A stretch of 64,000 nt of DNA, taken from NCBI RefSeq assembly GCF_000974785.1, contig NZ_BBWV01000002.1:682001-746000 (forward strand), given 5' to 3'. Made by a program: the position numbers and the translations under genes. This DNA comes from Flavihumibacter petaseus NBRC 106054. Lineage in GTDB: Bacteria; Bacteroidota; Bacteroidia; Chitinophagales; Chitinophagaceae. The notes beneath the pieces were generated by a model, which was not told where the DNA came from, ran no database searches, and saw only the letters and a program-made list of their open reading frames with translations. Positions 34,819 through 43,613 of the stretch are shown here, piece by piece. How positions within the stretch are numbered: position 1 is the first letter of the stretch; each line of letters begins with the position of its first letter.

Positions 34819-35814
34819 CTATTGCCTTTCCGGTGAAATTTCGAGTGATGCAGTCATGCCCGGCCGCAAACCTTTTACGGATACCACGGGTACGCCCTTT
34901 ATGGTAAAAGTGCGCAGCTCGAATTGTCCCTGTTCCTTAACCGGGACCCAGTTCGCAAATTCAAGGGATGGTGACACCTCGGTTATCTTCAGATTGAAAT
35001 TTTTCGGTTCTGCTCCCGGAACGGAAACAGGCGCAATCGTACCTGCCTGCAGGCTGCCGGCCTTATCCTGCCGCACATTGAATTGAATATACAATCCACC
35101 ATGTTCACGGATGGTCATCATCGGGTAGCCGATCGCGACCACTTCGCCCTGTTTGATCACCACCTGGCTTACCACCCCTGATTCCGGCGCATATACCCGG
35201 GTGTTATCCTTGAGGTTTTTTGTCAGCGCATATCCTTCTTCCGCCTGCCGGAGTATTGCTTTGGCGGACTGGATCAAAGCCGGGTTAGCGCCCTGTTGCA
35301 ACATTTCCAGGTTCAGTTTGGCTGTTTCCATTTCTTTCTGTGCAGCCTGGTAACGAAAATAGACAATATCTTTCTCCTGCCCGCTGACCACTTCATCATT
35401 GTAAAGGCGCTGCATGCGTGCATAGGTCTTATCAAACAGTTCGTACTGGTCCTGCGCGATCCGGTAAATGTTTTCAGCCGATTTGATCAGTTGTGGCCTT
35501 GCGCCCTGCTGCAGCAAGGTCAGCTGCCCGCGCGCGGCATCCACTGCAGCCAGCGCCTGTTGCTGTACGGTACTGATCTCCGACGAATGCAAAACTGCCA
35601 GCAGTTGCCCCTTTTGAATGGTATCTCCTTCACGTACCAGCAGGCTGTCAAGCCTTCCCGGAAAAGAAGCGGCAACATCAACTGATTCAGCTTCCACCAT
35701 ACCGATTACGGTTTCCGGTGCAGGTTTCGACGCAGACCGGGTCCAGACCCAGAGCGCAATAATCAGTACCAGCAGGGGTATCAATAGGGCCCAATAATTC
35801 CTGATCCATTTCAT
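34819..35814 (-). CDS. HlyD/EmrA-type membrane-fusion adaptor
   Basis: 331 residues. One N-terminal membrane anchor (WALLIPLLVLIIALWVW), first lipoyl half FPGRLDSLLVREGDTIQKGQ, a long alpha-hairpin coiled coil (residues 85-200), second lipoyl half VYAPESGVVSQVVIKQGEVV and a C-terminal beta barrel ending GLRPGMTASLEI. Bridges the inner-membrane permeases to the TolC channel. Overlaps the TolC gene by 4 bases. Confidence 0.92.
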   Translation of the reverse strand: MKWIRNYWALLIPLLVLIIALWVWTRSASKPAPETVIGMVEAESVDVAASFPGRLDSLLVREGDTIQKGQLLAVLHSSEISTVQQQALAAVDAARGQLTLLQQGARPQLIKSAENIYRIAQDQYELFDKTYARMQRLYNDEVVSGQEKDIVYFRYQAAQKEMETAKLNLEMLQQGANPALIQSAKAILRQAEEGYALTKNLKDNTRVYAPESGVVSQVVIKQGEVVAIGYPMMTIREHGGLYIQFNVRQDKAGSLQAGTIAPVSVPGAEPKNFNLKITEVSPSLEFANWVPVKEQGQFELRTFTIKGVPVVSVKGLRPGMTASLEISPERQ

Positions 35815-37271
35815 GGCTGGAGGTATGAGGTGATCTGTTCAGGTTTTCCCAACAGGCGGAAATAGTCCGCCAATACGCCGTAATATCCGAGCAGCGCAGT
35901 ATAGTAGGCTTTGGCCAGGGTTTCTTCCAGCAACAACGCTTCGTTCACATCCTTGGGGGAGGACAACAGGTTTTCCATGCGTTCCCGGATCATGCGGGTC
36001 GTCATGGCAGCCTGTTGCCGGCTGCTGTCCAGCACGGCTATTTCTTCCCGGAAACTATTCAGTTTATTGCGCAGCACCGATTGCGACAGGGTGAGATCTG
36101 CGGCTGTGTTGTCATTCAGCTGTTTTGCCGCTGTGTAGGCTTCTTTCGCTGCCTTTATACGCCTTTCCTTCTGAAAGCCGTCAAAGATGTTCCATTGCAG
36201 TTCAACGCCTACCATCCATGGTGGCATGAGCACAGGCAGTGCGCCCTGGTACAACTGCAGGTTACCAATAGCAAACAGGTTGGGCAGGCGGAAACTGCGG
36301 GCCAGTTTTTCATTGGTCGCTGCATAGGCGGTTTTTGTGGAGACAAAACGGTAAAGCGGGTTGTTTTCCTGGTTTCCTGATACCCGGCTGTCCGTTGCCG
36401 TTAGTTCAGTAAAAACAGGCAGGGAATCCGTAACCTGCAGCAGGCTGTCGGGAGAAAGCGATAGTAACCGGTTCAGTTCGAGCAGTGCATTGGTTTTGTC
36501 ACCCGTAAGTGTCTGCTTTCGGGAACGAGCCTGTTGCAGCGCGATTTGCGCCCAGTTTCGCTGGTAGGGGGGAAGAATCTCATTTTTCACCAACGATGTG
36601 GCATAGTCGAGATTTTTTCCCAACGCATCCACAACTTTCTCTTGTGACTGTAACATGCTGTTGATGTAAAGGATCCGCAACCAGGCAAGGATTACCTGGA
36701 AACTGGCTTCATTGCCGGCAAGGGAAAGATTGGCTTCACCCGAGGCTACCTCTTTTTCGGCAAGTTCACGCGTGTTCTTCAGTTTGCCGCCGAGATACAG
36801 GGGTTGCCGGAGAAAAAGTCCTGCCACGAAATACTGCTGGTCCGCCAGCGCGGGATTGTAATTGGGATAAAATGTATTGAGAATGTTCTGGCTGCGGGAG
36901 TAAATACGGTCCTGCGCTTCCTGGCTCAGGGGATTGCCCGTGATTTCCTGGTAAAGATCATTTGCCAGGGCAACATTCTGTTCAGAAGTGCCATTGACTA
37001 CCCCGGTTTTAAGTTGCTGCAGGTTGATCTCCAGTGGTTTGCTCAGGTAGTTGTAACTGGCCAGCAGGTCAAGTTTCGGCAGATACCGCACTTCTTCCGC
37101 TGCAAGTTGCAGGCGCCTGGCAGACACATCATGCTGCAGGGCCCTGATGGTGGGGTTCTGAAGCTGCACCTGGTGCAGCAGATCGGATAACAGTACCTGC
37201 GCGGATGGCATCTGCGGGAGCGCGCAGATCATTGCAAAGGAAATCAGGAACGTCAGCACGATGCGAAGCAT
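35811..37271 (-). CDS. TolC-family outer-membrane efflux protein
   Basis: 486 residues with a signal peptide ending around PSAQ. Two repeats of the outer-membrane-efflux-protein domain: the first begins LLSDLLHQVQLQNPTIRALQ with LAAEEVRYLPKLDLLASYNY, the second includes LPNLFAIGNLQLYQG, GVELQWNIFDGFQKERRI and AYTAAKQLNDNT. Forms the trimeric exit duct for the adaptor and permeases downstream. First gene of the four-gene minus-strand operon; no regulator gene is next to it. Confidence 0.92.
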   Translation of the reverse strand: MLRIVLTFLISFAMICALPQMPSAQVLLSDLLHQVQLQNPTIRALQHDVSARRLQLAAEEVRYLPKLDLLASYNYLSKPLEINLQQLKTGVVNGTSEQNVALANDLYQEITGNPLSQEAQDRIYSRSQNILNTFYPNYNPALADQQYFVAGLFLRQPLYLGGKLKNTRELAEKEVASGEANLSLAGNEASFQVILAWLRILYINSMLQSQEKVVDALGKNLDYATSLVKNEILPPYQRNWAQIALQQARSRKQTLTGDKTNALLELNRLLSLSPDSLLQVTDSLPVFTELTATDSRVSGNQENNPLYRFVSTKTAYAATNEKLARSFRLPNLFAIGNLQLYQGALPVLMPPWMVGVELQWNIFDGFQKERRIKAAKEAYTAAKQLNDNTAADLTLSQSVLRNKLNSFREEIAVLDSSRQQAAMTTRMIRERMENLLSSPKDVNEALLLEETLAKAYYTALLGYYGVLADYFRLLGKPEQITSYLQP

Positions 37272-37340
37272 AAAGGAAATCCTTTATATGAAAATAAGGT
37301 TTATTCCCTGATTGCATCCTGCTTTATTATTTTTACGCGA

Positions 37341-37760
37341 ATGAAAATAGCCATCATCAACGGACCAAATCTCAACCTGCTTGGGCAGCGGGAGCCGGGA
37401 ATCTACGGGGATTCTGCATTTGAGCCTTTTCTTGACCAGCTGCGCATCGATTTTCCGGAAGCTGAGTTTTCCTATTATCAGAGTAATGTAGAAGGTGAAC
37501 TGATCAACTACCTGCATCAGGTAGGCTTCGACGTTAGCGGTATCGTCATGAATCCCGGTGGTTATACCCATACCTCTGTAGCGATCGGCGACGCCATAGC
37601 CGCCATACCGGCGCCGGTGGTGGAAGTGCATATCAGCAATGTTCACGCAAGGGAGGCTTTCCGGCATATTTCCCACGTGTCTGCCAAGGCTGCCGGCACC
37701 ATCTGTGGCCTGGGCCTTGAAGGCTATGCCCTGGCTGTCCGCTACCTGTTAAAACAATAA
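37341..37760 (+). CDS. aroQ: 3-dehydroquinate dehydratase, type II
   Basis: 139 residues, dodecameric type II enzyme of the shikimate pathway. MKIAIINGPNLNLLGQREPG, the catalytic Tyr in IYG, QSNVEGELINYLH, MNPGGYTHTSVAIGDA and VEVHISNVHAREAFRHIS are all intact. TATTTTTA ends 5 bases before the ATG and may be its -7 box, implying a very short leader. Confidence 0.97.
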   Translation: MKIAIINGPNLNLLGQREPGIYGDSAFEPFLDQLRIDFPEAEFSYYQSNVEGELINYLHQVGFDVSGIVMNPGGYTHTSVAIGDAIAAIPAPVVEVHISNVHAREAFRHISHVSAKAAGTICGLGLEGYALAVRYLLKQ

Positions 37761-37819
37761 AAGCTGCCGGTTCCGGCATATTTGTTGGAGCTTTACGTTA
37801 TCGTACCAAACAGCACCAT

Positions 37820-38479
37820 ATGCGTTATTTGTTCATCCTCCTCCTGCTAAGTTCCCTTTCCGGTTACGGGCAGCTGAAATCCTACCTGATCAGCGTGAAG
37901 GGAGATACAATTAACCGGGTGGATGCCAATGGCAAAAAGCAGGGCCCCTGGGTCAACCACATTGATCCGCTGCGGGGAGAACCCGGTTATGAAGAAGAAG
38001 GCGTGTATAAGGACGATCGAAAGGAAGGCACCTGGCGTAATTTCAACCTGACCGGCGACCTGTTTGCGATCGAGAACTACCGGTGGGGCTTTAAAGATGG
38101 CGCCAGCCAGTATTTCAATATCTCCGGCGGACTGACCCGCGAAGAAAGCTGGAGGGCATTTAATCCTGACAAGGAATACGATTCCGTGGATGTAGAAGAT
38201 GTGAACAGTCCCGGCAATTATACCATCGTAGTGGTGAAAAATGAAGGCGCTGCCGTAAAACACGGTACCTGGAAATTCTATGACGGGGATGGTTTTATCA
38301 CAAAAACCGAATTCTGGACCCTGGGCAAGCCTGATAAAAGTCTTCAGCCGCCAACCCTCGCCAGGGATACCATGACGACGGCTAAAAAGTCGGCCAAGCC
38401 CAAGGAAGTGCTCGATTACGAAAAGAAAAATTCAGGCAAGAAAAAGGTCAGGGTACGCGATGGGACCGTCAGTTACTGA
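37820..38479 (+). CDS. Secreted protein with MORN-like repeats
   Basis: 219 residues, signal peptide ending near GYGQ. Short repeats of the MORN variant type: ANGKKQGPWVNH, DDRKEGTWRNFN, WGFKDGASQYFN and VKHGTWKFYDGDG. The C terminus is very basic (KKNSGKKKVRVRDG). Similar secreted repeat proteins are common in Bacteroidota with no assigned function. Convergent with the esterase gene, 12 bases apart. Confidence 0.72.
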   Translation: MRYLFILLLLSSLSGYGQLKSYLISVKGDTINRVDANGKKQGPWVNHIDPLRGEPGYEEEGVYKDDRKEGTWRNFNLTGDLFAIENYRWGFKDGASQYFNISGGLTREESWRAFNPDKEYDSVDVEDVNSPGNYTIVVVKNEGAAVKHGTWKFYDGDGFITKTEFWTLGKPDKSLQPPTLARDTMTTAKKSAKPKEVLDYEKKNSGKKKVRVRDGTVSY

Positions 38480-38491
38480 TCAATACCCTTT

Positions 38492-39337
38492 TCATTTTAC
38501 CGCCCATTCCCGGGCTGCAGTCGGTTGCTCCGGTGAATTATTTTCTGCATTGTCCCAGTAATTTCGGAAGAACAGTAACTGGAACCGGATGGCATTCTGC
38601 CAGTATTCCCATTCATGTTTTCCCGGCCTTTCCGTGTAGTCATGCGGGATTCCCAGGTCCAGTAGTTTCTGATGTGCGGTGCGGTTGGCTGCCAGCAGGT
38701 AATCTTTTGTGCCGCATTCCATGGCGAGTGCCACCTTTTCCGGGGTTGCAAATGCATTCCACCGGATCCGGCAACAGGTGGTATCCTTTCTGCCCAGGGT
38801 GCTGTATTGCGCCAGGGCGTCAACATTCAATGCACCGCTCATACTTCCCGCAGCGCCGAAAAGGTCAGCGTGCCGGCTGGCCAGGTAAAAGGCGCCGAAT
38901 CCGCCCATACTGAGTCCGCTGATCGCCCGGAACTGCCGGTCGCGCCGTACCGGATAATGCGACTCCACCCATGGCATCAGCTCGCGGATAAAATGCGTTT
39001 CGAACTGGTAGGTAGTATCGAAAGGATTGTCAAAATACAAAGTGGTACGGCCGCCATCCGGACAAACAATAATACAGCCATATTTATCGCACAGATCCTG
39101 TAACTGGGGCACTTTATTGATCCAGAGGGCATAATTGCCGCCAAAGCCATGTAGCAGGTATAGAATAGGAAAACCTTCATCAGGGGCTTTCGCCCGTGGC
39201 TGGATCACGACGGCAGGGATGTTCCGGTTCAACGCATGGCTGTACACTCGGACCGTATCCACCGGCGCTGCGGTGGCGAGCAATGACCAGAACACCAGCA
39301 TCAGGGTAATGCCGGAAGAAAAACGGGGTAAACACAT
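38492..39337 (-). CDS. Secreted alpha/beta hydrolase, esterase D / feruloyl-esterase-like
   Basis: 281 residues with signal peptide ending near ATAAP. PILYLLHGFGGNYALW is the oxyanion region, ISGLSMGGFGAFYLA carries the nucleophilic Ser of G-x-S-x-G, AMECGTKDYLL contains the likely acid Asp and GKHEWEYWQ the catalytic His. This is the PF00756 family (CE1 and S-formylglutathione hydrolase relatives); a secreted form points to deacylation of glycans or lipids. TATTTTTA lies 4 bases before its ATG. It is divergent from the SPFH gene. Confidence 0.87.
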   Translation of the reverse strand: MCLPRFSSGITLMLVFWSLLATAAPVDTVRVYSHALNRNIPAVVIQPRAKAPDEGFPILYLLHGFGGNYALWINKVPQLQDLCDKYGCIIVCPDGGRTTLYFDNPFDTTYQFETHFIRELMPWVESHYPVRRDRQFRAISGLSMGGFGAFYLASRHADLFGAAGSMSGALNVDALAQYSTLGRKDTTCCRIRWNAFATPEKVALAMECGTKDYLLAANRTAHQKLLDLGIPHDYTERPGKHEWEYWQNAIRFQLLFFRNYWDNAENNSPEQPTAAREWAVK

Positions 39338-39353
39338 GCATTAAAAATAATTC

Positions 39354-39385
39354 ATTTGAGGCATCCAACCTTTTCCCTAGATTTG
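39354..39385 (+). promoter_or_regulatory. Promoter of the SPFH-RHH operon
   Basis: TTTG at 39354-39357, a 20-base spacer and TAGATTTG at 39378-39385: the best match in the window to the Bacteroidota -33 TTTG / -7 TAnnTTTG promoter. The ATG follows 27 bases later. Confidence 0.65.
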
Positions 39386-39404
39386 ATATCATAATAATAT
39401 CAAA
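39382..39404. promoter_or_regulatory. Palindrome overlapping the SPFH promoter, operator candidate
   Basis: TTTGATAT and ATATCAAA, a perfect 8-base inverted repeat with a 7-base spacer, overlaps the -7 box and the expected transcription start. A bound dimeric repressor would block transcription; the RHH protein encoded in the same operon is the obvious but untested candidate. Confidence 0.5.
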
Positions 39405-39412
39405 ATAAAATT

Positions 39413-40276
39413 ATGGAACGCCTCCTCAAACCTGTCCCGGGATACCTTGCACTGGTAATCTCCCTGCTGCTGCTTTGCCTCTCCATCTATCTTTTCGTCA
39501 ATAACCATAACAATGGCTGGATCATCACCGGCGGCGTGGTGGCCATTATTGGCTGCATGTTCCTGCTTGCCGGACTGATTGTGGTGCCGCCCAACCACAG
39601 CCGTGTACTTACCTTTTTCGGAAAATATGTGGGCACTACCCGCGAGAACGGTCTGCAGTTTGTAAATCCTTTGTATTCCAAACAGAAAATATCCCTGCGT
39701 GCTGCCAACCTGGAAAGTTCAAAACTCAAGGTGAATGACAAAATGGGTAACCCCATTGAAATTGCCGCGGTGATCGTCTGGAGGGTTTCGGATACTTTCC
39801 GTGCTGCCTTTGAAGTGGACAATTACGAAAATTATGTAAAGGTGCAGAGTGAAGCCGCCATCCGCCACCTGGCCACCAGTTTTGCCTACGATCATATGGA
39901 AGATGACCAGACCGGCATAACGCTGCGGAGTGGCGGAGATACGGTCAACGAACTGCTCGAAAAAGAACTGAATGAAAGGCTTTCTCCTGCCGGCATCGAG
40001 ATCAGGGAAGCCAGGATCAGCCACCTTGCCTATGCATCCGAAATCGCCGGTGCCATGCTGCAACGGCAGCAGGCAACTGCAATCGTTTCTGCCCGTTTCA
40101 AGATTGTTGAAGGCGCCGTTGGCATGGTGGAACTTGCCCTGGCGGAATTGTCCAAGAAGGAGATTGTTAACCTTGACGAAGAGCGGAAGGCAGCCATGGT
40201 CAGCAACCTGATGGTGGTGTTGTGCGGCGAGAAAGCTGCAACCCCGATCCTGAATACAGGCACGCTTTATCAATAA
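39413..40276 (+). CDS. SPFH/Band 7 domain membrane protein
   Basis: 287 residues. Two N-terminal membrane helices (LALVISLLLLCLSIYLFV and IITGGVVAIIGCMFLLAGLIVV) followed by an SPFH domain: HSRVLTFFGKYVGTTRENGL, NDKMGNPIEIAAVIVWRV, SEAAIRHLATSFAYD, LSPAGIEIREARISHLAYA and a helical EIAGAMLQRQQATAIV segment. Such stomatin-like proteins organise membrane microdomains. The following RHH gene begins 26 bases after its stop and shares its promoter. Confidence 0.9.
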   Translation: MERLLKPVPGYLALVISLLLLCLSIYLFVNNHNNGWIITGGVVAIIGCMFLLAGLIVVPPNHSRVLTFFGKYVGTTRENGLQFVNPLYSKQKISLRAANLESSKLKVNDKMGNPIEIAAVIVWRVSDTFRAAFEVDNYENYVKVQSEAAIRHLATSFAYDHMEDDQTGITLRSGGDTVNELLEKELNERLSPAGIEIREARISHLAYASEIAGAMLQRQQATAIVSARFKIVEGAVGMVELALAELSKKEIVNLDEERKAAMVSNLMVVLCGEKAATPILNTGTLYQ

Positions 40277-40302
40277 GATCCGATAGCGCCAAAAAAAATG
40301 TT

Positions 40303-40497
40303 TTGAGCGACAAGAAATCATTTGTCCTTCGGCTCGATGCCGATATGTACAAGCTGCTGGAAAAGTGGGCGGCGGATGAATTCCGCAGTGTCAACGGGCA
40401 ACTGGAATGGATCATACGGCAACAACTGATCCAGTCCGGCAGGTGGAAAGAACAGCCGCCAAAAGAGAAACCGCCTAAAAAGAAAGGCCCGGCATAG
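40303..40497 (+). CDS. Arc-like ribbon-helix-helix DNA-binding protein
   Basis: 64 residues starting at TTG: MSDKKSFVLRLDADMYKLLE. KSFVLRLD is the DNA-contacting strand, ADMYKLLEKWAADE helix A and SVNGQLEWIIRQQLI helix B, the Arc/MetJ pattern. The tail is rich in Pro and Lys. TTG is chosen because the sequence after it matches the family start; the upstream ATG is out of frame and meets a stop at once. Paired with the SPFH gene, it may repress its own promoter at the 39382-39404 palindrome (inference). Confidence 0.8.
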   Translation: MSDKKSFVLRLDADMYKLLEKWAADEFRSVNGQLEWIIRQQLIQSGRWKEQPPKEKPPKKKGPA

Positions 40498-40526
40498 CAA
40501 GGATAAGAAATATTATAGTATTCCAA

Positions 40527-40534
40527 TATATTTG
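40527..40534 (+). promoter_or_regulatory. Candidate -7 box for the porin-transporter operon
   Basis: TATATTTG fits TAnnTTTG and lies 19 bases before the porin ATG. It overlaps a loose AAATAT/ATATTT inverted repeat. No clear -33 element. Confidence 0.4.
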
Positions 40535-40553
40535 GCGGACTAACCCACCCATT

Positions 40554-41714
40554 ATGAGAATACTGTTCCTGGTCTTACTCACAGGATGTGCTGTGTTATG
40601 TGGTTATGCCCAGCAAAAGGACATCAGCGGACTTGAAAATGGCAGAGACACCATTACCAACTTTTCGGAGTACAAGCGCGGCGTCACCTTTGGCGGCCTC
40701 CTGCAAACGCGGTTTGTCGCTTCCCTTACCCGGAATGTTGATGTGAGCGGCAAGAATTTTCCGGATACCGTAAAGGGGGTTACCAATACTTTCAACCTGA
40801 AAAGGGTACGGGTGCAGGTAAAGGCAAATGTCAATGATCATTTCAGCGCAGGGATCCTGTTTAACCTGGCAGAATTTTCCAGTGATCCCATCAACAAAGT
40901 GCTGGAGAATGCCTATATCCGCTATTCCCTGAATAAATATTTCAACCTGCAGGCGGGACAGTTCCGCCCCTTTTTCGGGATAGAAGATGCGTTGCCGGTT
41001 GACATTATCCGTACACTGGACTACAGCAACCAGTATTATGCTTTCGGGGCCAACGGCTGGCAGAGTTTCCAGGTGGGATTATCTGTTTTCGGAGAGATCC
41101 TTTCCCGCAATGACTTTACCCTGAAATATTATGCCGGCGCCTATAACGGTAATAACCGCAACCAGCCGGCTGACAACAACAATACGAAAAACTTTTACGG
41201 CCGGCTCGAGTTGCTTCCCGGGAAGAACCTCACCGTCGGGGTCAATGCAGCGAGCGGGAGCCTCGGTGGCAACGCCGGTACCGGAAGTGCGTGGGGAGCA
41301 GATTTCCTGGGACAAATAGATCTCAGTGAAAAGTGGGCAATCCTGTTCAGCGCTGAATTCAAGAACGGCACCAGTTTCACCAACTTCAACAGTTCCTCCG
41401 CTGTTCCCAAACCGCCGTTGAGCGACTTCCGCATGAAAGGCTTTTACCTGTTTCCCATTCTTCGCTTCGAATACAAGCGGCCAAGAGTGAGGGCGATGGA
41501 ACTCAGCGCCAGGTATGAATACCTGGAAGACAACTATAAGCTGACAGATAATCCCCGGCAAACCATTACGCCGAACCTGTCGCTCATCTTTGCAGACAAT
41601 TTCTTCGCCACCATTCAGACCGGCGTCAACATAGACCTGTTCAGGAACGACATACCCCTTACAACAACCTATTCCCACAGCCTTGCTTATGTACAGCTGC
41701 AGATACGATATTAA
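40554..41714 (+). CDS. OprO/OprP-type outer-membrane porin
   Basis: 386 residues with signal peptide ending near YAQQ. The mature protein is a beta barrel: FGGLLQTRFVASL, NTFNLKRVRVQVKANVND, FNLQAGQFRPFFGIEDA, FTLKYYAGAYNG, MKGFYLFPILRFEYKR and a C-terminal YVQLQIRY ending in an aromatic residue. It resembles the phosphate-selective porin O/P family, used in Bacteroidota for various anions. The neighbouring DASS carboxylate transporter, 39 bases downstream, suggests entry of a di- or tricarboxylate (inference). Confidence 0.82.
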   Translation: MRILFLVLLTGCAVLCGYAQQKDISGLENGRDTITNFSEYKRGVTFGGLLQTRFVASLTRNVDVSGKNFPDTVKGVTNTFNLKRVRVQVKANVNDHFSAGILFNLAEFSSDPINKVLENAYIRYSLNKYFNLQAGQFRPFFGIEDALPVDIIRTLDYSNQYYAFGANGWQSFQVGLSVFGEILSRNDFTLKYYAGAYNGNNRNQPADNNNTKNFYGRLELLPGKNLTVGVNAASGSLGGNAGTGSAWGADFLGQIDLSEKWAILFSAEFKNGTSFTNFNSSSAVPKPPLSDFRMKGFYLFPILRFEYKRPRVRAMELSARYEYLEDNYKLTDNPRQTITPNLSLIFADNFFATIQTGVNIDLFRNDIPLTTTYSHSLAYVQLQIRY

Positions 41715-41753
41715 CACAACTGCTAACCAGAACCATTAACCGAAATCATCTTT

Positions 41754-43184
41754 ATGAAAGAGATACGCCCTAAAATGCTAGCCATCACGGTGGCCATTGC
41801 GCTGATCATCTGGTTCCTCCCTGCGCCGGAAGGCGTGGCGCCGAATGCCTGGCATCTGCTGGCAATTTTTCTTGCTACCATTATCGGCATCATCCTGAAA
41901 ACTGCATCGATGGGTACGATGGCCATGCTGGGCATAACGGCCTGCGCGGCCACGCAGGTACTGGCACCGGGTGATCCGGTAAAGGCCGTTGCCAATGCAT
42001 TGAGTGGATTTGGCAACGCAACGATCTGGCTGATCGGTCTTGCTTTTTTTATTGCAAGAGGATTTATCAAGACCGGCCTGGGCACCAGGCTCGCCTACTA
42101 TTTCATCCGGATCTTCGGGAAGAGTTCACTGGGACTATCCTACGGACTGAACACCGCTGACCTGATACTTGCCCCGGCCATCCCGAGCAATACCGCCAGG
42201 GCGGGAGGGGTGATCTTTCCCATCATGAAATCGATCGCCGTGAACATGGGCTCCACGCCGGAAGACGCTGCATCGCACCGGAAAATCGGTGCCTTTCTTA
42301 CCCTCAGCAGCTATAATGCGAATATGGTCACTTCTGTGATGTTCCTGACGGCAACGGCCAGCAATCCCATGGCCCAGAAATTTGCCAAAGACCTGGGTAT
42401 TACCATCACCTGGGGATCCTGGGCAATCGCTGCCCTCGTGCCGGGATTGGCCTGTTTTCTCGCCCTGCCCTGGTTCCTGTATAAATTCTATCCGCCACAG
42501 CTTAAAAAGACTACCGATGCACCGGCAATGGCTGCGGCCAAATTAAAAGAGATGGGTCCGATCTCGGTACAGGAATGGCTGATGGTGGCCACTTTCATTG
42601 TGCTGCTGGTGTTGTGGATCTTTGGAAATCTGTTTCACATCGATGCCACTACCGGCGCCCTGATCGGATTGTGCATTTTGCTGTTAAGCGGTGTGCTGAC
42701 GTGGGAAGATGTGAAGGCGGAAAAAGGTGCCTGGGATACTATTGTCTGGTTCTCTTCGCTGGTGATGATGGGATCCTATCTCAACAGTCTTGGTTTCATC
42801 GGATGGTTCGGCGGCAAGGTAAGCAACCAGATGGCTCATCTCAGCTGGCAGACTGCATTTCCGATCATCGTGCTGGTGTATTCCTATTGTCACTACATGT
42901 TTGCCTCCGCCACCGCGCAGGCCGCAGCCATGTATGCTGTTTTCCTGTCTGTCGGTATCCAGGTGGGTGTACCTGGCGAGATGCTGGCGGTGTTTCTCGG
43001 TGCCAGTGCAACCCTGATGGGATGCCTCACACATTACGGCCATGGTCCCGCGCCGATATTTTTTGGCAGCACCTATGTTGATATGCACGACTGGTGGAAA
43101 CACGGCTTCTATATCTCGGTGCTGTTTCTCGCGATCTGGTTCGGTATCGGTGGGCTCTGGTGGAAGGTGCTGGGTCTCTGGTGA
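41754..43184 (+). CDS. DASS-family anion:sodium symporter / dicarboxylate transporter
   Basis: 476 residues and about 12 membrane helices. Substrate motifs of the divalent-anion symporters are clear: APAIPSNTARAGGVIFPI (first S-N-T motif), LSSYNANMVTSVMFLT, and ASATAQAAAMYAVFLSVG with the second clamshell S-x-T. It is closest in pattern to the plant/bacterial 2-oxoglutarate/malate translocator and CitT branch. Inner-membrane partner of the porin upstream. The gene is followed by a long inverted repeat. Confidence 0.9.
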   Translation: MKEIRPKMLAITVAIALIIWFLPAPEGVAPNAWHLLAIFLATIIGIILKTASMGTMAMLGITACAATQVLAPGDPVKAVANALSGFGNATIWLIGLAFFIARGFIKTGLGTRLAYYFIRIFGKSSLGLSYGLNTADLILAPAIPSNTARAGGVIFPIMKSIAVNMGSTPEDAASHRKIGAFLTLSSYNANMVTSVMFLTATASNPMAQKFAKDLGITITWGSWAIAALVPGLACFLALPWFLYKFYPPQLKKTTDAPAMAAAKLKEMGPISVQEWLMVATFIVLLVLWIFGNLFHIDATTGALIGLCILLLSGVLTWEDVKAEKGAWDTIVWFSSLVMMGSYLNSLGFIGWFGGKVSNQMAHLSWQTAFPIIVLVYSYCHYMFASATAQAAAMYAVFLSVGIQVGVPGEMLAVFLGASATLMGCLTHYGHGPAPIFFGSTYVDMHDWWKHGFYISVLFLAIWFGIGGLWWKVLGLW

Positions 43185-43203
43185 GGAAAAGCGCGCAATT
43201 GCT

Positions 43204-43587
43204 TTTTCACGCAAGTTAGGTTGTGCTTATTTGATTTGGTCGCTTCGCTCCGGCTTACCTGATTGCTGTTTTTTTTCACGCAAAGCACGCTAAGGTGCAA
43301 AGGCGCAAAGGTTTGCTTCTGGTAAAGTGTTGTTGTGATGGTAACAGATTCAAGGTTGACATGAATAAAGATGCCTTGCGTGCAACCATAAAGCGTGTCA
43401 TATTCCTGGCGCCCGAAAAGTTACTTTCTTTTATTTCTGCTTCACCAGGACGTAACCATCGACTGACGGTATACTTATAGGCGTCCCCACCATTGCTGTC
43501 ACCAACTCATTTTTGCTGCCTTAATTAAAAATTCTTCTTTGCGCCTTTGCACCTTAGCGTGCTTTGCGTGAAAAGCTTGCGTGAAAA
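43204..43587. repeat. Perfect 38-base inverted repeat element between convergent genes
   Basis: Arms 43273-43310 and 43537-43574 are exact reverse complements over 38 bases and contain CACGCAAAGCACGCTAAGG and GTGCAAAGGCGCAAAG. A second nested 12-base pair, TTTTCACGCAAG / CTTGCGTGAAAA, lies at 43204-43215 and 43576-43587. The 226-base interior has a 39-codon frame at 43361-43480 (MNKDALRATIKRVIFLAP start) without recognisable homology. Looks like a non-autonomous or REP-type element between convergent genes. Confidence 0.8.
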
Positions 43588-43613
43588 AAAACTGCGTGAA
43601 ACCGGAGTTGACG

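Noticed and set aside
37764-37778. Terminator after aroQ
   Set aside because: Only a 5-base GCCGG/CCGGC stem with no T run; too weak to report.
40222-40302. Upstream extension of the RHH gene into the SPFH gene
   Set aside because: It would overlap the SPFH C terminus with sequence unlike the family; the TTG start gives a normal RHH N terminus.
43361-43480. 39-codon gene inside the 43-kb inverted repeat
   Set aside because: Short, no homology recognised, no promoter; mentioned only as part of the element.
43204-43587. Insertion sequence
   Set aside because: No transposase frame, and interiors of only 0.2 kb; at most a non-autonomous element.
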